Shown piece by piece: positions 45,067 through 54,434 of a stretch of 64,000 nt of DNA (the stretch's first letter is position 1; every line of letters begins with the position of its first letter). Location: assembly GCF_003202155.1 (NCBI RefSeq), contig NZ_QFLI01000010.1:124001-188000 (forward strand). Reading direction: 5' to 3'. The notes under the pieces are model-generated. The model ran no database searches. It saw only the letters and a program-made list of their open reading frames with translations, and had not been told where the DNA came from. A program made the position numbers and the translations under genes. Source of the stretch: Marinifilum breve (lineage in GTDB: Bacteria > Bacteroidota > Bacteroidia > Bacteroidales > Marinifilaceae).

Positions 45067-46539
45067 TTGGGAATTATTCGACAACAAACCATTAAGGGAA
45101 GTTTCGTTTCATATATCGGAGCGATTTTGGGATTTATAAATACGGGAATACTATTTCCTAGGTTTTTAGAAGCCGATCAGATTGGATTGATCAATTGGAT
45201 CGGACCAATGGCTGCCATAGTTGCTCAATTTTCTTCTTTGGGATTCAATAATGTTACTGCGCGTTTGTTTCCCTATTTCAGAAATGAAAACCGGAATCAT
45301 AACGGGTATTTGTTTATTTTGTTTTGGGTAGGAATGGCAGGCTTTGCTCTGGCTTTAATCAGCTATTTCATTTTGCATCCTTTTGCCGTTGATGCATATC
45401 AGGACGAATCTCCACTGTACTTAGATTATTTGGTATATCTGATTCCACTGGTATTTTTCACCATTTTCTTCAATTTATTTGATGCTTACAATCGGGTGTT
45501 ATACGATGCTGTTTCAGGAACCTTTTTTAGAGATATCGTATTTAAAATCCTAAATCTTACGATAATTCTTTTGTTTTCGGTAAGCATATTGGATTTTTCA
45601 GACTTTGTTCTGTTGTATGTAATTGCTTATTGTTTGCCAACAGTATTGCTCTTTCTACTGCTTTGGTTTAGAGGCAAAATTTCATTTAAGTCAGATTTGA
45701 AATTTGTTCGTCCAACACTTAAGAAATCCATGATAAGTGTTTCTCTTTATGGTATCTTAAATGGCTTGAGCGATAAGTTGGCAAATCATATTGACAAGGT
45801 GATGATTGTGAGCTATGTAGGCTTGGGTGCTAATGGGATTTATGCTACAATGGCAAATTTTGGAGTATTGGTTTCGATGCCTGCCCGAAGTTTAAAAAAA
45901 ATTGCAAGTACGGTTATTGCCGAGGCATGGAAAAAGAAAGATTTAAAAACAATTGCTCAGATATACTCTCAAAGTGGATTACATCAATTTATGGTAGGAT
46001 GTCTTTTATTTGTAGGTATATGGATCAATATTGATAATGTAATTGAAATTGTAACGGATCGTTTTATTGATGGGAAATACGTTATCTTTTTTATTGGTAT
46101 CGGGCATGTGATTCAAATGGCATCTGGAGTGAGTGGAGTGGTCATTCAATCGTCGCCATACTATAAAATGCAAGCTGTATTCATGACTATTTATGGTCTT
46201 TTGGTAATCCTTACTAACCTTATCATGATTCCGATTTGGGGAATTACAGGAGCAGCCATTGCATCCGTAACAGCAACTTTCTTTTTTAACCTATCCAAAT
46301 ATTTATTCTTACTAAAGAAATACAAATTCCAACCCTTTAATTACCGATATCTAATGGTGATGTTAGTTGCTGTAGCTGCTTATTATGCGGGAACATTATT
46401 ACCAAAAATGAATTGGTTTGTTTTCGATATTGCTATCAGATCATCCATAGTTGGAGGAGTATATCTAATCTTATCCTTCGCATTTGGCATATCGAAAGAT
46501 TTTAATCAGTTTGTGAAAAAGTTTATGAAGCTTGGTTAA
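45067..46539 (+). CDS. Polysaccharide flippase (MATE/Wzx-like, polysaccharide biosynthesis protein)
   Basis: A 490-residue membrane protein with about 12-14 TM helices. The opening IIRQQTIKGSFVSYIGAILGF and the later YGILNGLSDKLANHIDKVMI are Wzx/RfbX-type blocks. I start at TTG 45067 because a -7-like TAAATTTG at 45026-45033 would put the transcript start near 45040, after the upstream TTG at 45037. It should flip lipid-linked oligosaccharide or teichoic-acid-like intermediates to the outer face. It converges with, and overlaps by 4 bp, the acyltransferase gene of the surface-polymer cluster. Confidence 0.85.
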   Translation: MGIIRQQTIKGSFVSYIGAILGFINTGILFPRFLEADQIGLINWIGPMAAIVAQFSSLGFNNVTARLFPYFRNENRNHNGYLFILFWVGMAGFALALISYFILHPFAVDAYQDESPLYLDYLVYLIPLVFFTIFFNLFDAYNRVLYDAVSGTFFRDIVFKILNLTIILLFSVSILDFSDFVLLYVIAYCLPTVLLFLLLWFRGKISFKSDLKFVRPTLKKSMISVSLYGILNGLSDKLANHIDKVMIVSYVGLGANGIYATMANFGVLVSMPARSLKKIASTVIAEAWKKKDLKTIAQIYSQSGLHQFMVGCLLFVGIWINIDNVIEIVTDRFIDGKYVIFFIGIGHVIQMASGVSGVVIQSSPYYKMQAVFMTIYGLLVILTNLIMIPIWGITGAAIASVTATFFFNLSKYLFLLKKYKFQPFNYRYLMVMLVAVAAYYAGTLLPKMNWFVFDIAIRSSIVGGVYLILSFAFGISKDFNQFVKKFMKLG

Positions 46540-47417
46540 TGACAAATTTCATGATCTAGCTTTTGTAACTTCCATCTTTTGTGACTCCATAGCCAGTATT
46601 CGGGATTTTGTTTGATTTGATCTTCGAGCAGTTTGGTGTGTTGCTTTGTGATGCTTCCATATTTAGCCTGTTGTGGGTTTTCTTCGATGATCTTTAATTC
46701 TACATCGTAATATCCGCGCTTAACTCTCTCAATATTTAAAAAGACAACGGCATAATCAAAATCAACAGCATATTTTTCTGTACCAAACATTACAGCGGTA
46801 TCCTGATTTAGGAATTTAGTCCAGAATAAGTTTGTTTTGTTGCGCTTGGGACATTGATCACTACCAAATCCTACTAAATATGTTTTGTCTTTTTTATCTT
46901 CTAAAAAGCTTTTTGTTTCTTGCTTAGGAATCAGTTGTAGTCCTGATTTACCTCTGGTTTCTCTAAATTTCTTGTCAAAAAATTTATTTGATAATGGTTT
47001 GTAAATTGCACTGGTTTTGTGTTTTAACGAGCCGCCAAGTGCAGTCGCAACCATTTCCCAGTTGTTGTAATGCCCAAATGCAAGCACAATACTTTTCTTT
47101 TGTCTATACAATTCATCAATAACTTCCAGATTTTTTATTCTACATCGTTTTTGAGCTTCTTCAGCACCTATGCTAAAGCATCTGATACTTTCTACTATAA
47201 AATCACAAAAGAAACGATTAAAATCACGGGCAATTCTTTTGTGTTCCTCATCACTTTTTTCAGGAAATGAGTTTCGAATATTGTTCAAAATCAGACTTTT
47301 TCGATATCGAATGACATAATGGTTTAAAACAAAAAGTAGATCTGATATCAGGTATGAAAAACGAAGTGGTAGTAGAGATATTGGCTTTAGAAATAGGTAA
47401 TACAATAGTGGTGTCAT
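46536..47417 (-). CDS. Lipid A/LpxL-like lysophospholipid acyltransferase
   Basis: The 293-residue protein (start at 47417, MTPLLYYLFLKP) has one N-terminal TM segment and the acyltransferase motif H-x4-E in FGHYNNWEMVA near 133, with the later SDQCP block. This is the HtrB/LpxL/MsbB late acyltransferase family. In Bacteroidota it adds a secondary acyl chain to lipid A or a similar lipid. It is the last gene of the minus-strand surface-polymer run and ends 4 bp inside the convergent flippase gene. Confidence 0.88.
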   Translation of the reverse strand: MTPLLYYLFLKPISLLPLRFSYLISDLLFVLNHYVIRYRKSLILNNIRNSFPEKSDEEHKRIARDFNRFFCDFIVESIRCFSIGAEEAQKRCRIKNLEVIDELYRQKKSIVLAFGHYNNWEMVATALGGSLKHKTSAIYKPLSNKFFDKKFRETRGKSGLQLIPKQETKSFLEDKKDKTYLVGFGSDQCPKRNKTNLFWTKFLNQDTAVMFGTEKYAVDFDYAVVFLNIERVKRGYYDVELKIIEENPQQAKYGSITKQHTKLLEDQIKQNPEYWLWSHKRWKLQKLDHEICH

Positions 47418-47496
47418 GCTTAATATATTGGTGGTTCGCCCACAAATATAGAAGCATTCCGGGAATATAAAATTTGAGTTTGATAATAAGGAAAAA

Positions 47497-47886
47497 TTAT
47501 TCCTTGATGATTTCAATAATCTCGGTGGTTGAGATAGATGGAGTGCGCTCTAGATAAATGACTTCGCAAAGCGATTTGAATTCATCAAATCTTCCTTCCC
47601 AATCGTTACCCATAACCAAAACATCGGCATTGTATTTCTTGATATATTCACCTTTTAGCTCCAACGATTCTTCGTAGAACACCTCGTCAACCACTTTTAA
47701 AGATTCAATGATTCTCATTCTATCTTTCTCGGTGTAGATAGGGTTCTTTTGCTTTTTAGAGAAGTTTAAAGCATCGGTAGAGATTCCAACAATTAGATAA
47801 TCACCCTGTGCTCTGGCACGTTCTAAAATTCTTAAATGTCCGATGTGAAATAAATCAAAAGTACCAAAAGTGATTACGCGTTTCAT
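47497..47886 (-). CDS. tagD: Glycerol-3-phosphate cytidylyltransferase (TagD-like)
   Basis: The 129-residue protein (start at 47886, MKRVITFGTFDLFH) has both nucleotidyltransferase signatures, HIGH (HIGHLRILERA) near 15 and RTPSISTTEII near the C-terminus. The length equals that of Bacillus TagD. It should make CDP-glycerol from CTP and glycerol-3-phosphate. The two upstream genes are CDP-glycerol glycerophosphotransferase-like, which fits this substrate, although other cytidylyl or adenylyl transfers by this fold cannot be excluded. Confidence 0.86.
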   Translation of the reverse strand: MKRVITFGTFDLFHIGHLRILERARAQGDYLIVGISTDALNFSKKQKNPIYTEKDRMRIIESLKVVDEVFYEESLELKGEYIKKYNADVLVMGNDWEGRFDEFKSLCEVIYLERTPSISTTEIIEIIKE

Positions 47887-47922
47887 ATGATTGTTGTTTG
47901 TCTTTTGTTGGCTGTTCATTGT

Positions 47923-49152
47923 TTACTGGCGAAGATAATGTTCTTGAATGAAATTAAAAATTCTCTCAGAAGCTTTATCATCAATGTTATCGTATGATTT
48001 TTGAATGATTTCTTCTCGCTTGCCTTCAAAGCTATCTTTATTGCTCAAATTTTCCATCAAATCTTTCTGAAGTTTTTGTTGGTTAGTAGATATTGGTCCA
48101 ACAATAAAATCGTTAAAGAAAGTATGCAATTCACGATCTTTGGTTTCATACTTTTCACGATCGTAAAGCAAGAAGAAAATTGGTCGATTCAACAAGATGA
48201 AATCCATGTAAATGGACGAATAATCGCTAATCATGGCATCGGTTTCCGAAAGGAAAGGGTATACATCCTTTACATTATCGTACCATAGAATTCGTTCAAA
48301 ATTATCGCTTATGCTTTGATATTGTGGCAGAGGATGCAGCTTGAATACAAATACCAAATCGTTCTGCAAGGCAAATTTATTTAGCGATTTTAAATCAAGA
48401 ATCCCATCAGATATGCCATCGCCACCTGTATCGCGAAAAGTTGGAGCATACAGAACCGATTTGATTCCATTTTTGCGCATTTCCGCTACTTTTTGGATAG
48501 TCTCTACATCCGAATTTAAAAGTGCATTCTCGTACTTCTTAGGATTTACAATGATGTCGTTTCTAGGGTAACCTGTATCAATAAAATGATCGCTTATAAA
48601 AGCTGGTTTAAAGAACTTTTCGGTAAAGAATTTGCCAGTTGAAATAAGCGCTTGATATTTTGGCAATTTACCCACAAAATTAAGAATGAATCGGCGATAC
48701 AATGAGCTGGTTTCCTGAATGAAAAACTTATTGCTGCGTTGAATTTTCTTGAAGCCTATGCCATGCCATATTTGAACAATTTTTGCTCTCCAAAACAACT
48801 GAAAACGACAATTGTCCATCCACGAAAAATTATCAACCACAAACACTTTACTTCTCAGCATGATCCAATAAGCTTTGCAAGAAGGATAGTAAAGAATATT
48901 GTCGTATTTCTGATTTAGTTCGTTGAAAACATCCCTGTTTGCAGTTAGCAAATAGAATTCCTGATCGGGTTTTTCCTCGGCCAAATAGAGGAAGAAGAAT
49001 TTTACATTGTCGTTAAAGAATCCATCTTTGGCACCCATTAAAACCATCAGGTTTTTCTTTTTGGGAATCAGATAACTTATAGGAACAAGAAAAATCCACC
49101 CCAAAAGAGTGGTGAAAAATATAACAGGCTTGGAATGTTTATTTAGGTTCAT
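47923..49152 (-). CDS. CDP-glycerol:poly(glycerophosphate) glycerophosphotransferase-like (TagF/TagB family)
   Basis: A 409-residue protein with an N-terminal hydrophobic segment (PVIFFTTLLGWIFLVPISY) that may anchor it. The catalytic blocks are IWHGIGFKK near 125 (His nucleotide-sugar ligand), APTFRDTGGDG and FKLHP, and ISDYSSIYMDF near 320. It would transfer glycerophosphate from CDP-glycerol onto a lipid-linked or sugar acceptor at the cytoplasmic face. Adjacent to an essentially end-to-end homolog (0-bp gap) and to tagD, so the pair may be a primase/polymerase couple. Confidence 0.86.
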   Translation of the reverse strand: MNLNKHSKPVIFFTTLLGWIFLVPISYLIPKKKNLMVLMGAKDGFFNDNVKFFFLYLAEEKPDQEFYLLTANRDVFNELNQKYDNILYYPSCKAYWIMLRSKVFVVDNFSWMDNCRFQLFWRAKIVQIWHGIGFKKIQRSNKFFIQETSSLYRRFILNFVGKLPKYQALISTGKFFTEKFFKPAFISDHFIDTGYPRNDIIVNPKKYENALLNSDVETIQKVAEMRKNGIKSVLYAPTFRDTGGDGISDGILDLKSLNKFALQNDLVFVFKLHPLPQYQSISDNFERILWYDNVKDVYPFLSETDAMISDYSSIYMDFILLNRPIFFLLYDREKYETKDRELHTFFNDFIVGPISTNQQKLQKDLMENLSNKDSFEGKREEIIQKSYDNIDDKASERIFNFIQEHYLRQ

Positions 49153-50379
49153 TTATTGATTCAATTTTCGAATTTCGTTGTAAACTCTTTCGCAACTGCC
49201 ATTATCCTGGTAAGTGTGGTACATATCGCGAATTTTTTTGCGCCATTTGGCGTGTGTTGTTGGCTGATCGAAATATCGTTTCAAGTGTGTGATAAACTCT
49301 TTCTGGCTTTCCGATTTTGCACCTGGACTATTCTCATCAAAGTTGATGAAAAATCCTTTGTATTGGCTGTATTCTTCCAAATCGTAGGGAAGAAAAACAA
49401 CTGGTCGATCAAGCAACAGATAATCGATCCAAAGCGAAGAATAATCCGTAACCAGAATATCCACGTAAGGAAGCAAGTCATATACATCAGCAAACCTGTC
49501 TTGATCGGCTTTTATGACTCTCTCAATGGAAAAGAAATCGTGCTTTTTTTCAACCGATTTGCGTTTGATATCTTCTTTATGCCCACGAACCAGAATGTAT
49601 GCATCTTCTTCTTCCAGGAACTTGGAAAGTTTATCTGCATCAAAATCCTCAAAAGGGAAAAAGTGGGTTTTGTGTCCTTCCTCGCGCCAGGTTGGTGCAT
49701 AAAGAATAATTTTTCGATCCAGAAATGGATTTTTAAGAAGCAAATCGGTATTTAAATTTTCCGGGTCAGTCAAGTAATCGTTTCGCGGCAAACCCGTTAC
49801 CCAGACATCATTCATGTCCATATTAAATCCGGCAGCATGTATAATTTGCTCTAAGGGCGAACTTCCCACCATATAGGAATAGCCTTGAAGTTGTTTCTGC
49901 TTGCCATATTTTCTCCATACAGGCGTTTGCAAACCCATTTTTTTCATTGGCGTTCCATGCCCCAGGTAGATGATGTTTTTACACTTTGCATGCAGGTAAT
50001 ATGGAGCAAAAGCAGCAGCGCTAATTCCATAGGAAATAATAACATGCTTGCTTCGTAAAAACAATAGAAAACCTTTAAAAGACCAGGCGTAAACTACTTC
50101 GCCCGGGAATTTTTCTTGTAACTGCTTGTACAATGCTTTGTGAGGCGTAAACAAAATGCTGTTGAAATCGTTCTTTACCCTCATGTATTCGAACAGGTAT
50201 TTCGAATTGTCGAAATAGTTCTTTTCCGTCAAAAAGAATAGTGCAATTCTTTTGTTTTTAGGCACTAACTTCTCCAAAAAGAAATAGAACCAACGTAGAA
50301 AAAACAGCACGATATGCAGAAAAACAATTTTCTGCATAAAGTTTACAAATTCTTGTGTCTTATTGTATCCGCTATGCAT
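49153..50379 (-). CDS. CDP-glycerol glycerophosphotransferase-like (TagB/TagF family), second copy
   Basis: The 408-residue protein (start at 50379; ATG at 50337 is an alternative) has an N-terminal hydrophobic stretch and the family blocks YLGHGTPMKKMG near 160, APTWREEG, VRGHKED and TDYSSLWIDYLLLDRP near 320. The reading frame starts 8 bp inside the end of the YfhO gene, showing translational coupling. It differs from its neighbour enough to suggest a different acceptor (priming versus elongation); which is which cannot be read from sequence alone. Confidence 0.85.
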   Translation of the reverse strand: MHSGYNKTQEFVNFMQKIVFLHIVLFFLRWFYFFLEKLVPKNKRIALFFLTEKNYFDNSKYLFEYMRVKNDFNSILFTPHKALYKQLQEKFPGEVVYAWSFKGFLLFLRSKHVIISYGISAAAFAPYYLHAKCKNIIYLGHGTPMKKMGLQTPVWRKYGKQKQLQGYSYMVGSSPLEQIIHAAGFNMDMNDVWVTGLPRNDYLTDPENLNTDLLLKNPFLDRKIILYAPTWREEGHKTHFFPFEDFDADKLSKFLEEEDAYILVRGHKEDIKRKSVEKKHDFFSIERVIKADQDRFADVYDLLPYVDILVTDYSSLWIDYLLLDRPVVFLPYDLEEYSQYKGFFINFDENSPGAKSESQKEFITHLKRYFDQPTTHAKWRKKIRDMYHTYQDNGSCERVYNEIRKLNQ

Positions 50380-52981
50380 TTTCCTTTTTGTAGTTTTTGA
50401 TGGCAAAAGCAATTGCGCCCAATGCAAGAACGAAGAACAGAATCATACTTGTAAGAGATATTTTCTCTCCTATGTAGTATCCTTTCGGCTCGAATTTAAA
50501 CTTTACTTTGTGATTTCCTGCTGGCAATTTCATAGCACGAAGCACATAGTTTGCTCTAAAGTGTTTTGCTGGTTTTCCATCGATATATGCATTCCAACCT
50601 GGCTGATAATATATCTCTGAGAAAACGGCCAGTTGTTCTGTTTTTGCTTGATATTCGTAGCTAATCTGATTTGGCGAATATTTTGTCATTCGAATATTGG
50701 CAGTTGAATCCGCAACAATACTGAAACCATTCAGCTGATCTTCGAAACGCTGATCAACAATTGCTTCTTTAGCCGGATCAAAGCCATTTAAAAGCATGAT
50801 TTCTTCGTTAGCATCTTTAACCAATTTATATGAATCCACAAACCATGCGTTACCAAGTGCATTAGGATTAATGCTTACCTGAGCTCCCTTTTCTCCTTGG
50901 CTAATAATGTATTTCGCATTCAACATATCCAAAGCTTTCATGTTGCCTTTGTCGATATGATATTCGTACAATTCCTGAACACGACGCAATTTTGCCCCAT
51001 GATAACCTCCAATGGATTTGTGGAAGTAGGATGGACGTGCATTCTGGAAAGGACCACCGATTTGTTCGAACACCCTATAATTGGTATTGTAGGTAACAGC
51101 CCAAAGTTGTGCTGCTACTTTTTCGTAATCGCTGGCTTTTCTGTTCTTTCTGGTGTAGTCTTTTACTGCCTGATCGGCAATTGTCTTTAATTCAGGATTG
51201 TTTTTTAATTCGTTCTGCAGAATTTGAAAATCTGCCATATTAGGCATGTATGCCAGATTCAATTCTTTCTTTTCTACAAATGCATCATTAGTTGTAAAGC
51301 GTTTGTTTACCGGATACAAATCAACTAAAATCAAAATAATTACCGCTGGGATAAAGAATTTTGCCTTCAGGTAATCTTTAGAATAGGCCCAAACTAAAGC
51401 TGCACCAACAAAAATGAACAGGAAGCTTCTTAAAGCATCAGCTTTGAACATGTCAATACGGGCATTAACCAAATCGTTCTGAATTTGAGCGATGAATGAT
51501 ACTGCATTCGGATTGGAAGCACTTATTTGGGTAAAATAGTTTTGCTCAACATCACTTAAGAAATCCAAACCAAAGGTTGGAATTAGGTAAAGGAGAATGG
51601 CAACACCTCCTGTTAATGCAAATGGCAGAACCAATACATTTAGATTCAAAGAAGCAAATTTCACTTTTTTCTTCAGTACTTCTGGTTCATCTATTAACTT
51701 TTTAAGTGCTAAAATGGCCATTAGCGGAATACACAGTTCAACGATAATCAAGATGGATGATACCGCTCTAAACTTGTTATAAAGTGGTACGTAGTCGAAG
51801 AACAGGTTTGTAAGGACTGCGAAGTTATGTCCCCAGGATAGCATGATTGCCAAAATAGTTGCAGTTAATAATCCCCATTTTAGGCGACCAGCCACAATAA
51901 ATAAACCTAAGAAGAACAGAAACAATATAAATGCTCCCACATAAACAGGACCAACGGTAAATAACTGATTGCCCCAATAATGGTGGTTTTTTACCTGCTC
52001 CATATTGTAATAATCGGCAACAGATTTAACCTGTCCACCATTCACATAGTTCAAAACTTGCATACCTTCTTGTGGAGATCCTCCACCACCTTTGGCATTA
52101 GGAATCAGTAGGCTTAAAGTTTCCTGTATTCCGTAACTCCACATGGTTCCGTAATCTTTATCAACTCCAGTGGTTTGGTTGTCCTTGTTCCCCAAGCTTA
52201 ATTCCGATTTACCTCGAATTGTGGATTTACTGTATTCGTATGAGCTATATAAGTTCGTGAAGTTAACCCCCAAAGCAATAATCGAAGCTATGGCAAGCAC
52301 TCCTATGGCTTTAAAGAAATGTTTCAGATTCTTTTCTTTAAACTGGTGGTAGAATTCATAGATTAGAATACAAATAACCGTTAACATGAAGTAATAAGTC
52401 ATTTGTATGTGATTGGAATACAATTCCATGATCAGGAAGAATGCGGCAATAATTCCACCCCAAAGATATCGTCCTCTTAGAACCATTAAAATTCCACCAA
52501 GGGCGGGAGGGATGAAAGCCAATGCATTTACCTTCCACAAGTGACCTGCACCAATAATAATGATGAAATAAGTTGAAAATGCATATGCAATGGAACCTGC
52601 AATAGAGAGCCATGGATTTACTCGTAAACTAATGAGAAGGATATAAAAACCAAGCATGTACAGAATGATATACTTTACAGGATCGGGAGTATAAAGCTCC
52701 ATCATTTTTTTGAAAGTATACATGTCTTTTGCCTGGTAATCAACATTAATTTGATAAGATGGCATTCCTCCAAACATTGAGTTGGTCCACAAGGCATCTT
52801 CGCCAGTCTTTTCGCGAAAATCAATAATTTCTTTTTTAGCACCCCAAGCGTGAATTGAGTCACCCTTTTTGTACTGTTTTCCCTCCAAAGCTGGCTGGAA
52901 ATACATGAATGCTACAATTAGAAATACCAGGATGGATACCAGGTGAGGCAATGCGGACTTAAATATCGACTTAAAACTCAT
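50372..52981 (-). CDS. YfhO-family membrane protein (GT-C-type)
   Basis: An 869-residue protein with about 13 TM helices, an N-terminal GT-C-like loop (YKKGDSIHAWGAKKE), a characteristic MFGGMPSYQI segment and a C-terminal soluble beta domain (YYQPGWNAYIDGK) before the last TM. This is the YfhO pattern. In Firmicutes YfhO is needed to glycosylate lipoteichoic acid. Here it is translationally coupled to the glycerophosphotransferase genes, which supports a role in decorating a glycerol-phosphate polymer, but that is inference. Confidence 0.85.
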   Translation of the reverse strand: MSFKSIFKSALPHLVSILVFLIVAFMYFQPALEGKQYKKGDSIHAWGAKKEIIDFREKTGEDALWTNSMFGGMPSYQINVDYQAKDMYTFKKMMELYTPDPVKYIILYMLGFYILLISLRVNPWLSIAGSIAYAFSTYFIIIIGAGHLWKVNALAFIPPALGGILMVLRGRYLWGGIIAAFFLIMELYSNHIQMTYYFMLTVICILIYEFYHQFKEKNLKHFFKAIGVLAIASIIALGVNFTNLYSSYEYSKSTIRGKSELSLGNKDNQTTGVDKDYGTMWSYGIQETLSLLIPNAKGGGGSPQEGMQVLNYVNGGQVKSVADYYNMEQVKNHHYWGNQLFTVGPVYVGAFILFLFFLGLFIVAGRLKWGLLTATILAIMLSWGHNFAVLTNLFFDYVPLYNKFRAVSSILIIVELCIPLMAILALKKLIDEPEVLKKKVKFASLNLNVLVLPFALTGGVAILLYLIPTFGLDFLSDVEQNYFTQISASNPNAVSFIAQIQNDLVNARIDMFKADALRSFLFIFVGAALVWAYSKDYLKAKFFIPAVIILILVDLYPVNKRFTTNDAFVEKKELNLAYMPNMADFQILQNELKNNPELKTIADQAVKDYTRKNRKASDYEKVAAQLWAVTYNTNYRVFEQIGGPFQNARPSYFHKSIGGYHGAKLRRVQELYEYHIDKGNMKALDMLNAKYIISQGEKGAQVSINPNALGNAWFVDSYKLVKDANEEIMLLNGFDPAKEAIVDQRFEDQLNGFSIVADSTANIRMTKYSPNQISYEYQAKTEQLAVFSEIYYQPGWNAYIDGKPAKHFRANYVLRAMKLPAGNHKVKFKFEPKGYYIGEKISLTSMILFFVLALGAIAFAIKNYKKENA

Positions 52982-52999
52982 ATTGAATTATGAATTAGG

Positions 53000-53048
53000 A
53001 TCCCGATAGTTATCGGGGATGAATTATGAGTGAATCAATTCATAATTC
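53000..53048. repeat. CCCGATAGTTATCGGG palindrome plus flanking inverted repeat
   Basis: ATCCCGATAGTTATCGGGGAT (21-bp palindrome, 53000-53020) is followed by GAATTATGA / TCATAATTC arms (53021-53048). It is the best preserved of three related palindromes in the window and lies just upstream of the YfhO gene. Dispersed copies of this motif occur in many Bacteroidota genomes. Confidence 0.6.
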
Positions 53049-53091
53049 ATCATTGATAATTGATAATTTTAAATTCAGGCTCTAAAATACA

Positions 53092-53122
53092 AAAAGCACA
53101 GAACAATATTGCCCTGTGCTTC
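53092..53122 (-). terminator. Intrinsic terminator after the C45-like gene
   Basis: Minus strand hairpin AAGCACAGG-gcaatattg-TTCTGTGCTT followed by T-rich sequence, 29 bp past the stop at 53151. Confidence 0.82.
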
Positions 53123-53150
53123 ACTTAATGTTTTTCGATTGTTTATTTCA

Positions 53151-54383
53151 TTACAAACTCTGGTACTTTTGGGTATCAAGCATGCCATTGTAGTTTTTGT
53201 AAGTGTAATCATCCAACCATTGATAAAATTCTTCAATCTCTTTTTTATTCGCTTTAGACGAACGCCATTTCTTTAGATGCTTCTCTGTGTTATTGAAAAG
53301 TTCTTCTTCTGCTTTTTCAAGTTTTTGAATGATACCAGTCTTCTCAGCATTAATCAATTCTGATACTTTTAAGTATTTGTATCCAGCTGAGCGAGAAATT
53401 GGGTAACAGCGGTTTTTCAATTCCATAGCCATAGCATTTAAAGGGCAGTTCTCTTTTCCATCAGCCAATAATACTTTAGGCAAATTTTTACCACCTTTTA
53501 CCCATACTGGTAATGCAATTGATGTATTTGGAAAACCAACTTGAGTCCAGATGGTAGCCAAGTCTTTGTCTTCACCTTCTTTCACACCTTCAATCATGAT
53601 CATAGATGATGAGCCGTGACGAGTAATTAAATCTCCTGAATTCACAAAGTTTTCACCATATGGAACTGTTTCAAACTCTTTTCTGAAGTCTCTTTTCAAG
53701 ACAGGGTGCTTTAAGCATCTTGAAAAGTCCTGAATTACAGTTTTTGCATTCATATCGCCACAAGCATCGGCTTGGTAGAAAATATCCTGAGCTGTTTGGA
53801 AACGAATAAATCCGTAACCAATATCTTTTTTACCAGTAAAGGAATAGTTGGTTCTCAAAATATATCCATTTGGTGCTTGTGCAGGATCGTTAGCATCAAA
53901 CTTTGTAAAAGTATGATTATTTACCTCATAGAAAGCTATATTGCCATCAGCATCTAGCACACCAAAGTGAGCCGCCAATCCCATTGGTTTAGGTGTATCT
54001 TTCAATAATTGCTCAAACTCTTCAAGGTTTGCACACTGTTGCAAGGCCAATTTCATAAAGCGTCCTTCCTGATCTTTCAAAGAAGTTGTATCCTGCATAT
54101 TTACATTAAAGGATGCAGAGTTCATGATTGCAAAACCCATAGCGTTCGATCCACCCCAGACGTTTTCCCCTTTTTCGTCGTTGGAATTGATCATTCCGAT
54201 GTATGGATATTTACCATCGGTGAAATACATCATTTTGTTTTCAAAACTTTCTGTGTCGCGCAGTTTCCAAATGATTGGACGACCATCTTTTGTGTATTTA
54301 CCTGATATCACTGCAGTGGTACAGGCTCCAGCCTGCCATACGCTTACTACAACAAGTAGCAGTAGGCTCAATAAATTTTTCAT
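53151..54383 (-). CDS. Secreted Ntn-hydrolase, C45/C69-type acyltransferase or amidase
   Basis: A 410-residue protein whose signal peptide ends just before AGACTTAVISG. Cleavage would expose Cys (~21) as the N-terminal nucleophile, typical of the Ntn hydrolase families C45 (acyl-CoA:6-APA acyltransferase-like) and related linear-amide hydrolases. The next blocks DGRPIIWKLRDTE and WGGSNAMGFAIMNSAS support the fold. It is predicted periplasmic or secreted. The substrate is unknown. A C-terminal helical region (~330-410) rich in Lys/Glu is an unusual addition. Confidence 0.75.
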   Translation of the reverse strand: MKNLLSLLLLVVVSVWQAGACTTAVISGKYTKDGRPIIWKLRDTESFENKMMYFTDGKYPYIGMINSNDEKGENVWGGSNAMGFAIMNSASFNVNMQDTTSLKDQEGRFMKLALQQCANLEEFEQLLKDTPKPMGLAAHFGVLDADGNIAFYEVNNHTFTKFDANDPAQAPNGYILRTNYSFTGKKDIGYGFIRFQTAQDIFYQADACGDMNAKTVIQDFSRCLKHPVLKRDFRKEFETVPYGENFVNSGDLITRHGSSSMIMIEGVKEGEDKDLATIWTQVGFPNTSIALPVWVKGGKNLPKVLLADGKENCPLNAMAMELKNRCYPISRSAGYKYLKVSELINAEKTGIIQKLEKAEEELFNNTEKHLKKWRSSKANKKEIEEFYQWLDDYTYKNYNGMLDTQKYQSL

Positions 54384-54434
54384 TTGTTAGTTAGTGGTTT
54401 AGTTGTGTTATCCTTTAAGAAGCCTCTAAATTAA

